8,515 bases of DNA from Terriglobia bacterium (lineage in GTDB: Bacteria; Acidobacteriota; Terriglobia; UBA7540), in the NCBI GenBank assembly GCA_022866195.1, contig JALHUF010000321.1, positions 1 to 8,515 of the forward strand. The letters run 5' to 3'. The notes under the pieces are model-generated. The model worked only from the letters and a program-made list of their open reading frames with translations, ran no database searches and was not told where the DNA came from. This document shows, one piece after another, positions 6,211-8,515 of the stretch (its first letter is position 1; each line of letters starts with the position of its first letter). A program made the translations under genes and the position numbers.

Positions 6211-7116
6211 GTGTGCTCATCACCCTCCATAGTTAAAGAAAGCAAGTCACGCCAATGTACACTCCGGGCCAGCCTCTGGCCGCTATTGCTTCCCCTGGGG
6301 GTGGCGATAATCGCGGGCTCGACGCGTCTGGAAAGGACTTTTGACACCACGCGCACTCCGCAGATTATCCTTTCCAACCTGCGAGGCCAGATCGTGGTGC
6401 GAGGTTGGGACAAGGCGCAGGTCCATGCCGTGTGTACGACGGCGTCCCCGCGCGTGGAGGTGGATACAGAGGCTCTGCCCCGCACGGGGGCAGCGGAGAG
6501 GGTCCAATTCACCACTCACGTTCTGGACCCGCTGGTGACCGGGAATGAAGAAACTACCGATTGCACACTCGAGGTTCCCATGGACGCGAGCGTCGAGATT
6601 CGCAACCGGCAGGGTGGAGTACAGATTGAAAAACTCCAGGGGCAGCATGCCTGGGTGGAGTCAGCCGACGGAAAGATCTCGGCGACGGACGTAACCGGTC
6701 ACCTGGTGGCGCGCTCGCTGGGTGGCGACATAGACATTACGCGTCCCTCGGGGCGCGTGGAGGCCTACTCGATTACCGGCAGCCTGCGGTTTGTGAATCC
6801 CGCCAGCAAGAATCTCCGTGCCGACACCAAGGCGGGCCACATCAGCTATCAGGGCGATTTTGTCCCCGCAGGCGAGTACATACTCTCGACCCACAGCGGT
6901 GACATAGAACTTATCTGCCCTCCCTCGGCATCCTTTGAACTTGAGGCCAGGACGGTTAAGGGAAAGCTCGACAACCAGTTCACTCTCGCTCCCAGGCAGC
7001 ATGTTGCGTTGCCGTTGTCTCCCGCCAATAGCCTTTTCGGCACACACCGGACAGGCGATGCGACGGTGGAGTTGACATCCTTCAGCGGCACGATTCGAGT
7101 ACGTCAGTTGCTCTAA
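6211..7116 (+). CDS. Exported DUF4097 (putative adhesin, beta-helix) protein
   Basis: The product has 301 residues. The start is GTG at 6211 with AAAGGA (6195-6200) 10 nt upstream. A basic leader (KESKSRQCTLR) and a hydrophobic stretch at 21-37 form a long signal peptide or N-terminal anchor. From residue about 125 the sequence is a run of short beta-helix rungs of about 20 residues in the pattern S-x2-G-x-I, for example SADGKISATDVTGHLVARSL (151-170), GGDIDITRPSGRVEAYSITG (171-190), STHSGDIELICPPSASFELE (227-246) and LTSFSGTIRVRQL (288-300). This is the DUF4097 repeat type; relatives include LiaG and YvlB of Bacillus envelope-stress regulons. Its place behind a sigma/anti-sigma pair suggests an envelope-stress or surface role, as an output or as a signal partner of the anti-sigma factor. 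The family call is good; the biochemical role is not established. Confidence 0.82.
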   Translation: MCSSPSIVKESKSRQCTLRASLWPLLLPLGVAIIAGSTRLERTFDTTRTPQIILSNLRGQIVVRGWDKAQVHAVCTTASPRVEVDTEALPRTGAAERVQFTTHVLDPLVTGNEETTDCTLEVPMDASVEIRNRQGGVQIEKLQGQHAWVESADGKISATDVTGHLVARSLGGDIDITRPSGRVEAYSITGSLRFVNPASKNLRADTKAGHISYQGDFVPAGEYILSTHSGDIELICPPSASFELEARTVKGKLDNQFTLAPRQHVALPLSPANSLFGTHRTGDATVELTSFSGTIRVRQLL

Positions 7117-7148
7117 ACCTCATCCAGGATTTGCTGTTCCGACCCGCG

Positions 7149-7195
7149 CCGGAGCGTGCCTCGTCCCGGTCCCGGCCGGCCCCGGAGCACGCCTC
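7149..7195. repeat. Direct repeat and inverted repeat in the DUF4097-aroK intergenic region
   Basis: CCGGAGCGTGCCTC (7149-7162) recurs as CCGGAGCACGCCTC (7182-7195), identical at 12 of 14 positions. The two differing bases make GCGTGC (7154-7159) and GCACGC (7187-7192) an inverted repeat that could form a hairpin around the CCGG-rich middle. It may end the upstream operon's transcript; there is no T-run, so this is tentative. Confidence 0.35.
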
Positions 7196-7204
7196 CCAGT
7201 GGGG

Positions 7205-7219
7205 TTGCGCCACGCGCAA
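7205..7219. promoter_or_regulatory. Palindrome TTGCGC-CAC-GCGCAA overlapping the -35 box
   Basis: Two perfect 6-bp arms (7205-7210 and 7214-7219) around CAC overlap the -35 box and the start of the spacer, where a repressor would block polymerase. The regulator is unknown, and chance occurrence in GC-rich DNA cannot be excluded. Confidence 0.35.
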
Positions 7220-7234
7220 GCCAACCCCTATAAT
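7205..7234 (+). promoter_or_regulatory. Sigma-70-type promoter of the shikimate kinase gene
   Basis: TTGCGC (7205-7210) and a perfect TATAAT (7229-7234) are separated by 18 bp. The predicted start near 7241 gives a leader of about 32 nt before ATG 7273. This is the best promoter match in the window. Confidence 0.65.
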
Positions 7235-7272
7235 GGCCCCGTGAGAATCTGTCAGGCGGTAGTGCGTACCGG

Positions 7273-7782
7273 ATGAGCGGGCAGCGACAACTGATTTACC
7301 TCCTCGGGTTTATGGGCGTCGGCAAGAGCACCGTGGGTGTGCTCCTGGCCGAGAAACTCGGCTGGCGCTTTATTGACCTCGATGCAACTATCGAAGCAGG
7401 TGAGGGTGCAACTGTCCGGGAGATTTTTGAGCGCGCGGGTGAGCCGTATTTTCGCCGAATCGAAAGAGCCGCCTTGATCGAGGCAACGCGGAGCGAGCCC
7501 GCGGTGATTGCGTTAGGCGGTGGGACGTTCGTGCAGCGAGCCAATTTTGAGTTCATCCGCGAAACAGGAGCAGCGACGGTGTGGCTGGACTGCTCCCTGG
7601 AGGAGTTACGCCGACGCTGCGCCGGCAAGAATGACCGCCCGCTTTTCCGCGACCCCCTCAGTTTCGCGCAGCTATTCCAGCAAAGGTTGCCTTATTACCG
7701 GTTGGCGGATTATCGTATCTCGACCGAGGGGCGGGAACCGCAAGAGGTGGTGGAAGAGATCCTGCGCCTCAAGACCTTCTAG
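7273..7782 (+). CDS. aroK: Shikimate kinase
   Basis: The 169-residue cytoplasmic enzyme (EC 2.7.1.71) phosphorylates shikimate with ATP to shikimate 3-phosphate, the fifth step of the chorismate pathway to aromatic amino acids. All expected motifs are present: the Walker A loop GFMGVGKST (12-20), the DLD pair (D35, D37) for Mg and shikimate, FRRIE (60-64) with the substrate-binding arginine, the GGGT loop (82-85), the lid arginine in DRPLF (R122) and a second substrate arginine in QQRLPYYRLAD (R138). Length is normal for the family. ATG 7273 is preceded only by weak GG-rich sequence, but the promoter is close and no better start exists. No other aromatic-pathway gene is in the window; the following secreted-protein gene starts 17 nt after the stop and is probably co-transcribed. 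Confidence 0.96.
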   Translation: MSGQRQLIYLLGFMGVGKSTVGVLLAEKLGWRFIDLDATIEAGEGATVREIFERAGEPYFRRIERAALIEATRSEPAVIALGGGTFVQRANFEFIRETGAATVWLDCSLEELRRRCAGKNDRPLFRDPLSFAQLFQQRLPYYRLADYRISTEGREPQEVVEEILRLKTF

Positions 7783-7799
7783 CTGAGGAGGGACCGCAA

Positions 7800-8515
7800 C
7801 TGATCACCCCGCGTATTCTGACAACAGCTCTAATTATCGCCCTTGCTGCTTCCAGTCTGGGTACACGTCTCGCCTGCGGAGGACAAGAAACCGCCTCGCC
7901 GGCCAGCGACGTGAATGACCATGGTGTGTTTCTGCTTTCCGTGGGCGGCCGCCCAGCGGGGACTGAGACCTTCGACATCCGCTCTAGCGGCGACCGGGTC
8001 GAGGCAGAGGCCAAAATCGAGCTCCGCATCGAGCAGGAAGGTAAGGTTCTGGAATTCAAGAGCACCCCGAAGCTCGTCCTGAACTCCGCCCTCCAACCTT
8101 TGACCTACACCTGGAGCCAGAAAGGTCCGCAGTCTTCCCAGCTCGAGGTGGACTTCCGCTCGCCGCCTACGAAGACGCGTTATCGGACAGTGGCCGGCGG
8201 AGACGACCATCTAGACTTCGAGCTCCCCAAAGACGTCGTCGTCCTGGACTATAATGTGATTCACCATTACCAACTGCTGGTTGACCGTTACCGCCGGACG
8301 GCCGGGGGGAAGCAAACCTTTCGCGCCTTTGTCCCCCAGGAAGCTATGCCGGGATCGTTGGAGGTGGAAGAAACAGGACCGGAGTCAGTGGAGATCGAGG
8401 GCCGTGCCCAGACCCTACGACACCTCCTAGTCACCACAGAGCTGAGCCGCATTGATCTCTGGGTGGACGACCAGCAGCGCCTGTGGCGGATTTCCAGCCC
8501 GGCGGCCCAACTGGA
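7800..8515 (+). CDS. Secreted protein of unknown function, DUF3108/DUF6134-like, partial (3' end beyond window)
   Basis: The frame is open from 7800 to the window edge (238 complete codons). It begins with a clear Sec signal peptide, ITPRILTTALIIALAASSLG and then TRLACGGQ. Because the signal peptide must be included, the start must be CTG at 7800, 7 nt downstream of GGAGGG (7787-7792); no ATG, GTG or TTG in frame would keep the signal. The -3 residue before the Cys is Arg, so a lipoprotein site is weak. The mature part looks beta-rich, with GVFLLSVGGRPAGTETFDI near residue 40 and RIDLWVDDQQRLWRISSP near the edge. These recall secreted proteins annotated DUF3108 or DUF6134 (short strands, an early G-x-PAGTE turn, a late W-x-D-x2-RLxRI motif). 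The resemblance is from memory and moderate. No catalytic residues are apparent. Likely periplasmic or outer-membrane-associated; probably in one transcript with shikimate kinase. Confidence 0.7.
   Translation, partial: MITPRILTTALIIALAASSLGTRLACGGQETASPASDVNDHGVFLLSVGGRPAGTETFDIRSSGDRVEAEAKIELRIEQEGKVLEFKSTPKLVLNSALQPLTYTWSQKGPQSSQLEVDFRSPPTKTRYRTVAGGDDHLDFELPKDVVVLDYNVIHHYQLLVDRYRRTAGGKQTFRAFVPQEAMPGSLEVEETGPESVEIEGRAQTLRHLLVTTELSRIDLWVDDQQRLWRISSPAAQL

Noticed and set aside
1..8515. CRISPR arrays, tRNA/rRNA genes, transposases, phage genes, or defence and toxin-antitoxin systems
   Set aside because: No regularly spaced repeats, cloverleaf-like stretches or family motifs of these kinds were seen on either strand.

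Overview
The window is GC-rich bacterial chromosome with densely packed, mostly rightward genes. The gene mix suggests Acidobacteriota or a close soil lineage: a secreted SpoIVB-type (S55) peptidase with no sporulation genes nearby, a long secreted beta-propeller/Ig-type protein, an ECF sigma factor with a zinc-finger anti-sigma factor and a DUF4097 protein, and a stand-alone shikimate kinase. This assignment is inferred from family memory and is not proven. No tRNA, rRNA, CRISPR array, insertion sequence or phage gene was seen.

Layout. (1) Positions 1-335, minus strand: the N-terminal part of an RsbW/SpoIIAB-like ATP-binding anti-sigma protein, cut by the window edge. (2) Positions 336-530: a divergent intergenic region with a candidate promoter for each direction and a hyphenated palindrome. 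(3) Positions 531-4703: a secreted S55 peptidase followed 57 nt later by a secreted beta-propeller/fibronectin-like protein. The propeller gene is split by a single in-frame TAG at 3513-3515; reading resumes in the same frame to 4703. (4) Positions 4696-4814: back-to-back GC-rich palindromes, then an abrupt AT-rich stretch. (5) Positions 4815-7116: a compact operon of ECF sigma factor, membrane anti-sigma factor with an HxxxCxxC motif, and an exported DUF4097 protein. (6) Positions 7117-7272: an intergenic region with a good sigma-70-type promoter (TTGCGC, 18 bp, TATAAT). (7) Positions 7273-8515: shikimate kinase, then a secreted protein of unknown function. The latter appears to start at CTG behind a near-ideal ribosome-binding site and runs off the window.

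How the parts fit. Most products act at or beyond the cytoplasmic membrane: the peptidase, the propeller protein, the DUF4097 protein and the last secreted protein. The sigma/anti-sigma/DUF4097 group reads as an envelope-sensing regulatory unit. The partial RsbW-like protein is a second, unrelated type of sigma regulation next door. The two observations most worth a second look are the S55 peptidase, whose conserved blocks appear in swapped order compared with Bacillus SpoIVB, and the amber interruption in the propeller gene. I do not see a clearly new multi-gene system; the window is mostly recognisable families with some odd details.
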